A stretch of DNA of 64,000 bases from Prochloron sp965198675 (GTDB taxonomy: Bacteria > Cyanobacteriota > Cyanobacteriia > Cyanobacteriales > Prochloraceae), in contig OZ240666.1 in NCBI GenBank assembly GCA_965198675.1, positions 1,550,001 through 1,614,000 on the forward strand, in the 5' to 3' direction. The position numbers were made by a program, and so were the translations under genes. A model generated the notes under the pieces. That model was given only the letters and a program-made list of their open reading frames with translations, was not told the DNA's origin and ran no database searches. Of this stretch, positions 24,548 through 32,865 are shown piece after piece (the first letter of the stretch is position 1; every line of letters begins with the position of its first letter).

Positions 24548-25927
24548 TCAAATACTAAGTCGTAGTGCGGCTAACTGTGCTGCTGCTTTGTGGAGAGACT
24601 CATCCCATTCTTTTTCTGGATTGCTGTCAGCTACAATGCCTGCCCCTGCTTGTCCCAATACATTAGTAATTTTTGTAGCCTTATCTTTAGTACATAAAAG
24701 AGTCCGAATGAGAATATTCAAATCCAGATTTCCCCGCCAATCTAAATAACCGCAAGAACCGTAAAATAAACTCCGCCGAACAGGTTCCAGTTCTTCAATA
24801 ATTTCCAGACAGCGGACTTTGGGACAACCAGTAATGGTACCACCGGGAAACAAGGCCCGGATCAGATCGACAGCATCGCAGTCCGAGCGCAAAATACCAG
24901 TTACATTGCTAGTCAGATGCATAACATGGCTGTAGTTTTCGATAACCAGGAGTTCATCCACATTAACAGAACCCCATTCACATACTTTTCCTAGGTCGTT
25001 GCGCTCTAAATCCACTAACATGATGTGTTCTGCTCTTTCTTTCACATTAGCCATGAGTTCTGCTGCCAAAAAAGAGTCTCTTTCGGGAGTAGCACCCCGG
25101 GAGCGGGTTCCCGCAATGGGTCGGGTTGAAGCGCAGGCCCCTTCTAGGAGCAATAATCTTTCTGGAGAACAACTCACCACTGCTCCCCAAGGGGTTTGCC
25201 AATAGCTGGCAAAGGGGGAAGGATTGATTTGCTGTAGGGTACGATAAATTGTCCAACTGTCCGCAGTAGTATTAACTTGAAAGCGCAGGGAAAGATTAGC
25301 TTGAAAAATATCCCCTGCTTGGATATATTTCAATACTTGTCGCACTGCATTTTCGTATTCTGCTTGACTTGTGAGGAATGAAATGGGATCTGAATGGTTC
25401 TTTTGAGTGGGGTTTTCCTGGGGTAAGGTCTCTTCTAGCTTACTCTGGAGGCGCTCCAGTTCCTTTCTGGAGGTAGCTGCTAGCCAGAGAGTTTGTTCCC
25501 AATGGTCCAGCACGGCAAAATTGGCGGGTTCGTACCAATAAGCCACGGGAAAAGGCAGGGGATCTGATTGCAGGTGAGGCAGTTTTTCAATTTCCCAGGC
25601 TAGGTCGTAACCCAGCCAACCCAACCAACCTCCTGTAAAGGGCAGGTTATTAGGGTAAGAGGCTGCCGGACATTTTCTCTGTAAGAGACCACGAAGGAAG
25701 GGCAGAATTTGCCCCACTCCTGGGGTCCACCATTGGGGTTTTCCTCCCACAATACGAGGAGCACCGGCACAGATAGAATAACGAGCTAGTTTGGGGTTAC
25801 CATTGGGGTTAGGGTAAGGGCTTTCTAGGAGAGTGGCGGGGTTATTGTGGCGAAATAAAAGAGCGAAAATCTCCGCTCCACTGCGCTCTTGCAGAGGGAG
25901 GGAGATCCAGTACCAAGGTGACAGCAT
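24548..25927 (-). CDS. Anthranilate synthase component I-like chorismate-utilising enzyme
   Basis: 459 residues. The chorismate-binding core is visible as AGDIFQANLSLRF, STRPIAGTRSRG, LVDLERNDLGKVC, FPGGTITGCPKVR and GQAGAGIVADSNPEKEW. The PIAGT motif has Ala where PabB enzymes carry the catalytic Lys (PIKGT), which favours anthranilate (TrpE-type) over aminodeoxychorismate chemistry. At 459 residues it is shorter than a main TrpE, so it may be the second, PabB-like paralogue found in many cyanobacteria. Divergent from the antitoxin gene at 25958. Confidence 0.8.
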   Translation of the reverse strand: MLSPWYWISLPLQERSGAEIFALLFRHNNPATLLESPYPNPNGNPKLARYSICAGAPRIVGGKPQWWTPGVGQILPFLRGLLQRKCPAASYPNNLPFTGGWLGWLGYDLAWEIEKLPHLQSDPLPFPVAYWYEPANFAVLDHWEQTLWLAATSRKELERLQSKLEETLPQENPTQKNHSDPISFLTSQAEYENAVRQVLKYIQAGDIFQANLSLRFQVNTTADSWTIYRTLQQINPSPFASYWQTPWGAVVSCSPERLLLLEGACASTRPIAGTRSRGATPERDSFLAAELMANVKERAEHIMLVDLERNDLGKVCEWGSVNVDELLVIENYSHVMHLTSNVTGILRSDCDAVDLIRALFPGGTITGCPKVRCLEIIEELEPVRRSLFYGSCGYLDWRGNLDLNILIRTLLCTKDKATKITNVLGQAGAGIVADSNPEKEWDESLHKAAAQLAALRLSI

Positions 25928-25957
25928 TACTATATATTGAACATTTCTGAAGTAATT

Positions 25958-26158
25958 ATGTTACAAGACTTGCAAAAGAAAGCATTGCAACTACCCAGCA
26001 GCGAACGCTGGCAGTTGGTACAAACTTTTTTAGAATCGCTAAAACGGGAAACTGACCCAAAGTTCAAAAGGGGAAATCTTTCTCGACTTCGAGGGATTGC
26101 AAAAAGTTCGGTAGCACACGAGGACTATATTACCTACTTCACTGAAAAATATAAGTAA
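25958..26158 (+). CDS. Small antitoxin-like protein
   Basis: 66 residues from ATG 25958: MLQDLQKKALQLPSSERWQL, VQTFLESLKRETDPKFKRGN and a C-terminal acidic/aromatic tail EDYITYFTEKYK. The helix-rich N-terminus with LPSSERWQLV matches cyanobacterial antitoxins paired with PIN toxins. The stop TAA overlaps the ATG of a short downstream frame (TAATG), so a toxin gene probably followed. Confidence 0.65.
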   Translation: MLQDLQKKALQLPSSERWQLVQTFLESLKRETDPKFKRGNLSRLRGIAKSSVAHEDYITYFTEKYK

Positions 26159-26253
26159 TGCGAGTTTTATCAGAGATTCAACGCTTAGGTGATCATAAAG
26201 CAGTACGAAACGCGGTAAATGAATTGAATGAGGTAATATTAAATCCCAGTTAA
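26158..26253 (+). pseudogene. Short frame coupled to the antitoxin, possible toxin remnant
   Basis: 31 codons, reading MRVLSEIQRLGDHKAVRNAV and ending NEVILNPS. The TAATG overlap with the antitoxin suggests the start of a partner toxin (PIN toxins often begin MRVL), but the PIN core is absent, so at most fused ends remain. It stops just before the Thg1-like gene on the other strand. Confidence 0.3.
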
Positions 26254-26254
26254 A

Positions 26255-27007
26255 CTAGCTAGCATTAATAATTTCAGCAATGAACTGACCGTAGTCCTCC
26301 TTCATAGGGAGTGTTCCATCAATTTTGATGCGGCGACGTAGTCTGACCACGTTTTCCTTTTCAATTGGGTTGTAGCCCTGTTTTGTGTATTTTTCCCAAT
26401 ATAAACCAGTCCCTCGGCGTTGCCAGGTCGGTAAGTCATTGAAGTTAATACCGTTGTGAAAAAGCAATTCATTTTTAAATGCAACCGATTGATTCTTAAG
26501 TTCTGCTGTTGATCGGGTAGCGCTTTTGCCAAGTTTCCGCAATGTCCAATAGCACCAACTGTTTAGGGCGTAATGGTTTGCATCTGCCTGTCGCCAGCGA
26601 AAGTAGTCCACCACTTGAGACTGATTTGCTCCTAGCCAAACACGACTATCAAAACAGACAACCGTTCCAGCTACATGAGTGAATGTAGCACTGGCAATAC
26701 TAGCTGAGATTGATACAATCTTTTCCAGACTGCGATTGAAAAAATCCCAATTCAAAGGAAACAAAACGGAGATTTCATCGCTTTCTGTATAGGCGTAGAT
26801 ACCTTGCATTTCTTCTAGCAGAGTTTGAGCCGTCTGCACCATCAATTTATGAAATTCTAGGTCAAAGGGTTTTTCAAAGCGAGATTCCGTAAAACCAGAA
26901 AAGGATCGTCCATCTACCCTAACAATAACCCAGGTTTCAGGTAGCAAGCGCAGATTGTGGAAGTATTCTAATTCCCGCATCCGGTTTTCAAAGCTCTGAT
27001 TATCCAT
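26255..27007 (-). CDS. Thg1-like protein (3'-5' RNA polymerase / tRNA 5'-end repair)
   Basis: 250 residues. The palm-domain metal motif VIVRVDGRSFSGFT (Asp32) and the second carboxylate motif TESDEISVLFPL (Asp77/Glu78) match tRNA-His guanylyltransferase Thg1 and its bacterial homologues (TLPs), which add nucleotides in the 3'-to-5' direction. The remainder (HVAGTVVCFDSRVWLG, QADANHYALNSWCYWTLRKLG, WQRRGTGLYWEKY) also fits the family. Eukaryotic Thg1 adds G-1 to tRNA-His; bacterial TLPs are thought to repair 5'-truncated tRNAs. Such genes are patchy in bacteria. RBS AGGAGGT lies close to the start. Confidence 0.88.
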   Translation of the reverse strand: MDNQSFENRMRELEYFHNLRLLPETWVIVRVDGRSFSGFTESRFEKPFDLEFHKLMVQTAQTLLEEMQGIYAYTESDEISVLFPLNWDFFNRSLEKIVSISASIASATFTHVAGTVVCFDSRVWLGANQSQVVDYFRWRQADANHYALNSWCYWTLRKLGKSATRSTAELKNQSVAFKNELLFHNGINFNDLPTWQRRGTGLYWEKYTKQGYNPIEKENVVRLRRRIKIDGTLPMKEDYGQFIAEIINAS

Positions 27008-27131
27008 CGTTCACCTCCTCTCATCATGAGCAAATATTATAGCGCTACGCGCGGGTGTGGGGTGTTGTGTTACCGGAACTTGAGCTGGTTCCATTGTAGG
27101 ACATCCGGTTGAAAAACGCTATAACTCTTAT

Positions 27132-27327
27132 TTAAATAAGCGATCGCTTCCAAGCAATAGCAAGTTGGATCGATTTTTCCAACTTATCTTGTTCAGTAAG
27201 TTTAAAAGCCCCATATTCTAATAGGGTACTTGCATTTAACTCATCTAAATACGGTGAGCTATCAATTACTTGCTTTGATAATAATACCAACTCCTGAGTC
27301 AGCTTTTTATTAGATGATCTAACTCTC
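27132..27327 (-). pseudogene. Remnant of a small helical protein
   Basis: An open stretch on the minus strand reads RSSNKKLTQELVLLSKQVID, then SSPYLDELNASTLLEYGAF and ends ...AIAWKRSLI before TAA at 27132-27134. There is no credible start: a TAG and the repeat at 27321 lie directly upstream. It looks like the decapitated end of a small helical, antitoxin-like gene. Family unknown. Confidence 0.35.
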
Positions 27328-27410
27328 TAAATAAGGCGAGGCCGCAGGTGCATTGCGCCCCCCCCGCCATTGATTAATGCCGGGGGCGACGCAAGGCATC
27401 CGCACCCTAC
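27321..27410 (+). repeat. Direct repeat, left copy, flanking the HNH-dsRBD gene
   Basis: It begins AACTCTCTAAATAAGGCGAG, continues GGTGCATTGCGCCC and CCGCCATTGATTAATGCCGG, and ends GGCGACGCAAGG. The right copy lies at 28051-28139 in the same orientation with few differences. Each copy contains an inverted repeat (TTGCGCCCCC/GGGGGCGACGCAA). Confidence 0.75.
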
Positions 27411-27487
27411 TATATTGGTCATCGGTTACTAGTTGCTTTTGACCGTCCGCTGCATTTGAATTTTTAGCCCTGCAGTGACGCTTATCT

Positions 27488-27988
27488 TTAGAACAATCCA
27501 CGTTTCTTTAATTTGGCTAGGGCATCATCAGCAGCTTTCTTTTCTGCCTCCTTCTTACTTCGGCCTTTACCAACTCCTTCGCGTTTATTTTTTACATAAA
27601 CTCTAGACGTAAACTCTGGCCCATGATCTGTTCCACCTGTTTTCTCCGTGAAATATTTGGGTGAAGCTGTTACACCATTAGCTTGAACAAATTTCTGAAA
27701 TTGACTTTTTGAGTCTATGCCTGAACGAACTACAACCATGTCTTTAGGCACAGAGTCAAACAATTCTTCTCCCAAGGGGCGAGGAAATAGACTATTACCT
27801 CTGGAATTGTTGCATGGAAAACAGGCAAGTCGCAGATTTTCTAAGGAATTAGAACCCCCTCGACTTGTGGGCTTTAGGTGATCGAGAGTCAGTTGCTCTG
27901 AGGGTAAGCGATACCCACACCACCAACAGCACGACCCATATTCACTAATGAGTTGCTTTTTCTTATTTCTTTTCTGTTTGGGAGTCAT
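27488..27988 (-). CDS. HNH endonuclease fused to a double-stranded-RNA-binding domain
   Basis: 166 residues. The N-terminal half is an HNH nuclease: zinc pairs CWWC (21-24) and CFPC (56-59), catalytic LTLDHLKPTSRGGSN with Asp36/His37, and Asn60. The C-terminal half (about 94-160) is a canonical dsRBD: FQKFVQANGVTASPKYFTEK, HGPEFTSRVYVKNKREGVGK and GRSKKEAEKKAADDALAKL, matching the RNase III dsRBD including the Gly-x-Ser-Lys-Lys-x-Ala-Glu RNA-contact helix. I know of no characterised protein with this pairing. It could target RNA duplexes, RNA-DNA hybrids or structured RNA. It stands alone between two direct repeats and has no partner gene. Confidence 0.88.
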   Translation of the reverse strand: MTPKQKRNKKKQLISEYGSCCWWCGYRLPSEQLTLDHLKPTSRGGSNSLENLRLACFPCNNSRGNSLFPRPLGEELFDSVPKDMVVVRSGIDSKSQFQKFVQANGVTASPKYFTEKTGGTDHGPEFTSRVYVKNKREGVGKGRSKKEAEKKAADDALAKLKKRGLF

Positions 27989-28050
27989 TCCTGAATTTCC
28001 TTTGTTTTAATCATAAATAAATTTCTATATATAACTACTCACTTTATTAT

Positions 28051-28139
28051 AACTCTCTAAATAAGGCGAGGCCGTCGGTGCGTTGCGCCCCCCCGCCATT
28101 GATTAATGCCGGGGGCGACGCAAGGCTCACGCACCTTAC
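28051..28139 (+). repeat. Direct repeat, right copy, flanking the HNH-dsRBD gene
   Basis: Same sequence as 27321-27410, with differences such as GTCGG for GCAGG. The two copies in direct orientation bracket the HNH-dsRBD gene and about 150 bp of flanks. Confidence 0.75.
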
Positions 28140-28167
28140 TAAACGGTCATCAGTCACTCATCGGTTA

Positions 28168-28380
28168 CTACTCACTTTTCATCTCCAACAGTTCCTTGAC
28201 CCAAATCTTATCCTTTTCTCCTACACCACTTCCCGAGAGTAATCAATACGATAATCGTAACCAGCTCGGTCATAAACCTGATTCAATAGCACTTGCAAAT
28301 CAATGATAGGTTCTTTATCTTCAGGACGTAAAGGAAGAGGAAAACTAGGCAGCTTAAGGGGGTTAGGGACTTTTCCTGCT
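28168..28380 (-). pseudogene. C-terminal relic of a DUF4058 protein
   Basis: The minus strand reads LKLPSFPLPLRPEDKEPIID, LQVLLNQVYDRAGYDYRIDY and SREVV then TAG. One frame over, it continues GEKDKIWVKELLEMKSE with a TAG at 28168-28170. This is the conserved end of cyanobacterial DUF4058 proteins broken by a frameshift. The upstream part is replaced by a CCCCCCTTGACAAGGGGGG palindrome (28381-28400). Confidence 0.6.
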
Positions 28381-28479
28381 CCCCCCTTGACAAGGGGGGC
28401 TGGGGGAGATCCAGCATTACCTGCTCAATCGACAAGTTAATTCGTATTAAACTCAAATAGGAAGGAGCCTATATTCTCA

Positions 28480-28815
28480 TTTGCATAAAACCCGAAATCC
28501 ATAAACACTGTACGAGCTTGCATAGGCTTGGGATATTGGAAGTAACCCCTCAATCAGTTGTAGGGCGCGCCCGATATGAAAGGGCGCGCGGCAATGTCGT
28601 GGCCGTACCCCTGCAGAGCGCCGCGCCTGAGCAGGCTGCTCATGCCAACCGGGGCAGTCAGGCAGTTGTCGTTAATAGCTCAGACCCAAAGAAGAACATT
28701 CATGGTACGAGGTACGGGCAGCGTCATCGACGGTGCCCCTACTATTGCGCAAGCTTTGCGCAAGCAATCGCCCTTGGCGTCCCGCCCTTGGCGTCCCGCC
28801 CTTGGCGTCCTGGTA
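28480..28815 (+). repeat. Group II intron fragment mixed with palindromic repeats
   Basis: The block CTCATGCCAACCGGGGCAGT (28638-28657) is identical to part of the group II intron relic near 60550-60570, and the preceding CCCGAAATCC and ACCCCT also line up. A GC-rich palindrome (GGGCGCGCCC and CAGAGCGCCGCGCCTGAGCA) splits it. From 28743 a family-D element follows: GCGCAAGCTTTGCGCAAGC, then the unit CCCTTGGCGTCCCG repeated. No gene seen. Confidence 0.5.
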
Positions 28816-28874
28816 ACTGCTGAAATATATTCTGTATCAACTATTCCCCGAACCCCTCAGGAGCTGGTAACTGT

Positions 28875-29750
28875 TTAAATGCCTCCGAACATAATACGAA
28901 ACCACCAAAAGACAGGTAAACAGCCCAAAGCAAACCAGTCACCCCAACCTAACTTTAGCTTATGCCATTGAACTTGATGTTGGTTAGGGCTGGTAAAACC
29001 CCGCACTTCCATAGCGATCGCAATTTGCTCCGCTCGCAACAGCAGATTTTCCAGCAGTCGGTCCCCTACTATTAACCAGAGTTGAAAGCTTCGGCGCAGA
29101 CCCAGTTTTTGCCAGTTAATGGCCCTGGTGCGCACCGAACGACTGAGATTTTGAATTTCTTCCAAAACCAGAGGTATGAAGCGCAAAGAAAGGGTTAAAG
29201 TGAGGATAATTTCCGTAATAGGTAATCTAAATTTTTTGGCTGGTTGGAGCAAATTTTCTAAACCCGCTGTGATTTCTTCTGGGGCGGTGGTGAGCAGGTA
29301 GAGATTGGTACTATAAATTAGGGTAAAGAGTAAAGTTGAAAGCCGCACTGCTAAATCTAAAGAACGTCTGGTTATCTTAAATTTTCCTACATGGAATAAG
29401 ACATATTGATAAGCGGTAGGTTGGGGGAAATCTTGCAACTGTTTTGGCAGTCGGGGTTGATAGTGAACGGCTAACCCGTCTGGGGCGAAACAAGTTATCA
29501 GGAATATAAAAACGCAGAGTAAAGACAACAAACCCATTTGTTGTCGCCAAACTCTAAAGGGAATAGTAGCAGAAATTGTCAGCAAAAACAAAACTGCTGC
29601 TAGTCCTAAACGCCAATAGGAGCTGGCTAGCATTGGAGCCGCCAGAAAGGTTATTAACCAAGCAAGTTTGACTCTAGAATCTAAATAATGGAGCCAGGTT
29701 ACGGGTTTTTCGAGATAAAGTCCTAGGGGTAGATTGCGTAGTAAATCCAT
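28875..29750 (-). CDS. Energy-coupling factor transporter transmembrane protein EcfT (CbiQ family)
   Basis: 291 residues with several membrane helices (VKLAWLITFLAAPML, LGLAAVLFLLTISA, LLSLLCVFIFLITCF, LSTLLFTLIYSTNLYLL) and the C-terminal cytoplasmic coupling helices with the Ala/Thr-Arg-x motifs VRTRAINW and MEVRGFTSP. EcfT joins two ATPases to a substrate-binding S-component for vitamin or metal uptake. No S or A subunit is present, so it probably serves as a shared module. It starts 4 bp after the der stop, indicating an operon. Confidence 0.85.
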   Translation of the reverse strand: MDLLRNLPLGLYLEKPVTWLHYLDSRVKLAWLITFLAAPMLASSYWRLGLAAVLFLLTISATIPFRVWRQQMGLLSLLCVFIFLITCFAPDGLAVHYQPRLPKQLQDFPQPTAYQYVLFHVGKFKITRRSLDLAVRLSTLLFTLIYSTNLYLLTTAPEEITAGLENLLQPAKKFRLPITEIILTLTLSLRFIPLVLEEIQNLSRSVRTRAINWQKLGLRRSFQLWLIVGDRLLENLLLRAEQIAIAMEVRGFTSPNQHQVQWHKLKLGWGDWFALGCLPVFWWFRIMFGGI

Positions 29751-29753
29751 TAA

Positions 29754-31115
29754 CTAAACTTTAGTAGCTCGATTGAGATTATTCTTTTCCACGTCCCGAG
29801 GTTTTTTACCTCGCCAGAGTAAACGAATTGGAGTTCCTGTGAAACCTAGTTGTTGGCGAAACTGACGGTCGATATAACGGCGATAGTTCTCATTAAAACG
29901 TTTGGGATCGTTGACAAAGAGGGCTATGGTTGGGGGTTGGCTACTTACTTGGGTGCCGTAGTAAATTTTGCCCTGTTTTCCTTGGCGGGTGGTGGGAGGA
30001 GTGTGCCAGCGAACTGCTTCTTCTAGTATTTCATTGACTACTGCTGTACTTACTCGGCGACGGTGTTCTGCTGCTGCTATGTCTACTAGATCCAGGATTT
30101 TTTCTACTCGCTTACCGGTTTGGGCGCTGACAAAAATCATGTCTGCCCAATCCATATAATATATGCGGTGTTGGAGGACTTTCTTCTGTTCGTAGATGGT
30201 ATAGGAGTCTTTTTCCACTGCGTCCCATTTATTCACCACAATTATAGCAGCACGACCTTCTTCAATAATTCGCCCTGCCAGCTTCAGGTCTTGGTCTGTA
30301 ATGCCGTCCAGAATATCTATTACCAATAATACTACATCGGCCCGGCGAATGGCTTTAAAGGCCCGATTGATGCCGAAAAATTCTGCACCGTACTGAACGT
30401 TTTTCTTCCGGCGAATTCCTGCTGTGTCGATGAGGCGATAGGTTGTCTCACCCCTAGTCACTACCATATCAATAGCGTCTCTCGTGGTGCCCGAGATGGG
30501 ACTCACAATGGAGCGGTTTTCCCCTGTCAGGGCGTTGAGAAGGCTAGATTTGCCCACGTTGGGACGACCAATAATGGCTACTTTGATTTCTTCTTGGTCT
30601 GGGGTGTTATCAACGGGAGGTAGGTGGGTAATCAACTCGTCTAGTAATTCCCCTGTACCGTTACCGTGAATCCCTGATACCGGGTAGGGTTCCCCTAAGC
30701 CCAGTTGCCAAAATTCTGCTGCTTGAGCGAGTCCTTCTTCGATAGATTCGCATTTGTTCACCGCAAGGAAGACTAGGACTGATTCTTGTCGCAGCCAATC
30801 GGCTATTTCTCTATCTCCTGGGGTAAGTCCTATTTGTCCGTCTACGACTAAAATAGCAGCACTGGCTTCGTTTAGTGCTGCTAGTGCTTGTTGGCGAATA
30901 AGGGGTAAGAATTCTGTGTCGTCAGCGAAGACTAAACCCCCTGTGTCTACTATTTTAAATTCCCGATCTTGCCAGAAGGTGGGGCGATAAATGCGATCGC
31001 GGGTGATTCCCGGTTGGTCGTGGACGATACTGTCTCTGGCCCCTGCTAAACGGTTGACGAGAGTGGATTTGCCGACGTTGGGTCTGCCGATAACGGCTAC
31101 GATTGGTAGGGACAT
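29754..31115 (-). CDS. der: Ribosome assembly GTPase Der (EngA)
   Basis: 453 residues. Two tandem G domains: GRPNVGKSTLVNRLAG with DTGGLVF and NKCE, then GRPNVGKSSLLNALTG with DTAGIRRK and NKWD. A C-terminal KH-like domain ends TPIRLLWRGKKPRDVEK. Der is essential for 50S subunit assembly. ATG 31115 (MSLPIVAVIGRPN) is chosen because AGGAGGT lies at proper distance upstream; a longer in-frame extension upstream lacks family similarity. Promotes co-expression with ecfT downstream. Confidence 0.96.
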   Translation of the reverse strand: MSLPIVAVIGRPNVGKSTLVNRLAGARDSIVHDQPGITRDRIYRPTFWQDREFKIVDTGGLVFADDTEFLPLIRQQALAALNEASAAILVVDGQIGLTPGDREIADWLRQESVLVFLAVNKCESIEEGLAQAAEFWQLGLGEPYPVSGIHGNGTGELLDELITHLPPVDNTPDQEEIKVAIIGRPNVGKSSLLNALTGENRSIVSPISGTTRDAIDMVVTRGETTYRLIDTAGIRRKKNVQYGAEFFGINRAFKAIRRADVVLLVIDILDGITDQDLKLAGRIIEEGRAAIIVVNKWDAVEKDSYTIYEQKKVLQHRIYYMDWADMIFVSAQTGKRVEKILDLVDIAAAEHRRRVSTAVVNEILEEAVRWHTPPTTRQGKQGKIYYGTQVSSQPPTIALFVNDPKRFNENYRRYIDRQFRQQLGFTGTPIRLLWRGKKPRDVEKNNLNRATKV

Positions 31116-31201
31116 GGTCTTGACCTCCTTTTCTTTTATAAGGCAGGGTCTAAGGAAGTCCCTACCGAGAGCACACAATTCAATATACTATAGCACGTAC
31201 C

Positions 31202-31699
31202 TTGACAGTTACCAGCATTGTATTAGTTTCACGCCAAAAACAAATTAAGTTGTTTGGGAAGGAGTTTCTCCAACCCAGGTTGACTGCATGGTATGGGGAA
31301 AAATGTTATACTTATTCTAACATTACTATGGAACCTTTACCTTGGATTCCTGCTATACTAGAAATCAAAGACAAAATAGAACCTTTAGCTGGTGTAACAT
31401 TTAATGGAGTCTTGCTTAATCTTTATCGTGACGGTAGGGATAGCATGGGGTGGCATAGTGATGATGAAAAAGAGTTAGGAAAAGGTTCGGTTATCGCTTC
31501 TGTCAGTTTGGGGGCAACCAGACGGTTTGTTTTCCGCCGTCGAGATAATAATACAATCAAACAAGAGTTAAATCTGGCTCATGGAGATTTATTAATTATG
31601 AGAGGAGAAACTCAGCAATATTGGCAACATCAAGTGCCGAAAACTGCTAAAAAAGTTGGACCGCGAATCAATCTAACTTTTAGATTAATTATTGCCTAA
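31202..31699 (+). CDS. AlkB-like 2-oxoglutarate/Fe(II) dioxygenase, N-terminally truncated
   Basis: 165 residues from a TTG. Iron ligands are His85, Asp87 (MGWHSDDE) and His143 (YWQHQVPK), and 2-oxoglutarate is bound by Arg155 in RINLTFR. QIKLFGKEFLQPRLTAWYG matches the family nucleotide-recognition region. AlkB enzymes remove alkyl groups from DNA or RNA bases. Family members usually have about 35-40 more residues before the IKLFGK block. Here that part is replaced by CAGTTACCAG and GTTTCACGCC sequence typical of local repeats, so the gene is probably 5'-truncated though its catalytic core is whole. Confidence 0.75.
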   Translation: MTVTSIVLVSRQKQIKLFGKEFLQPRLTAWYGEKCYTYSNITMEPLPWIPAILEIKDKIEPLAGVTFNGVLLNLYRDGRDSMGWHSDDEKELGKGSVIASVSLGATRRFVFRRRDNNTIKQELNLAHGDLLIMRGETQQYWQHQVPKTAKKVGPRINLTFRLIIA

Positions 31700-31714
31700 T
31701 GGCTATAAATGGTC

Positions 31715-32390
31715 CTATAATGTAGGGTGCGTTGTTAACGCACCGAACAAAGTAGCCAAAGTAGGGTGGGCATTACCCACCGTGCGTAGTAGTGATAGGG
31801 TAGGCAAAAATAAATTTTACCAAATTTATGCCTATGCAGCCCTAAACCTTGCCTACCGAGAGCAACCAGGATTAATTTTACCAATTCTCTGCCCCAAACC
31901 GCCAATATTTCTACTACATAACTGTTGGTGGGCAATGCTTTCGTTCCTAACCCGCCCGCGAATAAATTGCTCTCTTGTATAGAAAGTCCACCCTTCGGGG
32001 GACTGTTATCTTGAAATATTAGGGATTTATATCATGTCCGCTTAATCAATTACGATATGTTATTGTGAGTGAAATGGGATGTAACGAAAGAATCACAAGG
32101 ACTTAGGGACTTATTTGCGGAGGCGCGCCGCGTAGCGGATCCCTTCGGGCTCGCTGGGTTCTTTGTGATAAGTATTTAGCAAGACATGATATTAGCTGTT
32201 TGGAATTTTTATTTTGGGGGCGTTCCCGTCCCTCAGGAGCTGGTCACTGGTCACTGCTCACTGCGATACATCACTGTTGGTGAGCAATGCCCACCCTACT
32301 AATACAATTATAACGTAGGGTGCGTTGTTAACGTACCGACCAGGTCTCTAACTCTAGGGGATGATTTTGTTTTACCCTCCAGCAGTCCAC
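31715..32390. repeat. Repeat-filled intergenic region
   Basis: No intact gene seen. Contains GTAGGGTGCGTTGTTAACGC palindromes (31722 and 32312), family-A copies (31758-31781, 32274-32300), a duplicated AGTCCACC(C/T)... hairpin near 31985 and 32383, a GCGCGCC...GGATCCCTTCGGGC block (32127-32150), and GGTCACTGGTCACTG heptamer repeats (32244). Confidence 0.6.
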
Positions 32391-32449
32391 CTAAGGTGGA
32401 CTTGACCTATGAGCAATCAATTTATTCGCGGGCGATCGCGCCTCCCTCC

Positions 32450-32706
32450 CATGGTCTACAGGCTCCGGCGGATCCAATCTTTCCAAGATGGACCTGAAGT
32501 TTTTCTTCGTCACCTTCTCTTGCAAGGCTCCCGAAAGGGCCTGCCACAGTTCATAACTTTTTACATTTTTTATTAACATAATTAGTGCTGGTAATTTTAT
32601 CATAATTATCTCCCTCCCAAGTCCCCGTAATAATAGCCTTTTCTAGTGAAGAAAAATCGCGAGGGAGAGTTTGACTGCAAAACTGGAATGCTTGTTCAAG
32701 ATTCAT
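32450..32706 (-). pseudogene. Relic of a vMAP-type N-terminal helix-turn-helix gene
   Basis: From ATG at 32706-32704 the minus strand reads MNLEQAFQFCSQTLPRDFSS, LEKAIITGTWEGDNYDKI, then a frameshift, then SYELWQALSGALQEKVTKKN and FRSILERLDPPEP. This is the conserved N-terminal module found in cyanobacterial NTPase and WD40 regulators (vWA-MoxR-associated-type HTH). The first frame stops after KKCKKL, and the large effector domain that should follow is missing. Clearly a decayed gene start. Confidence 0.6.
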
Positions 32707-32865
32707 CTCTACAGGGGCTAGGGACTAGATATAGAACATATTATCATGACTTTTCTGACTAAACTTTCTGACTTTATATACTGACTCTATTTACTGACTT
32801 TTCTGACGGACAAAACAAGGGTATCCATATTAATAATGGAAGAGTAAACGGTTGGAGTAACAATT

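Noticed and set aside
28518..28878. Two overlapping plus-strand frames of about 100 codons
   Set aside because: Composed of intron fragment and palindromic repeats (family D codes LASRPWRP repeats); no protein-like conservation.
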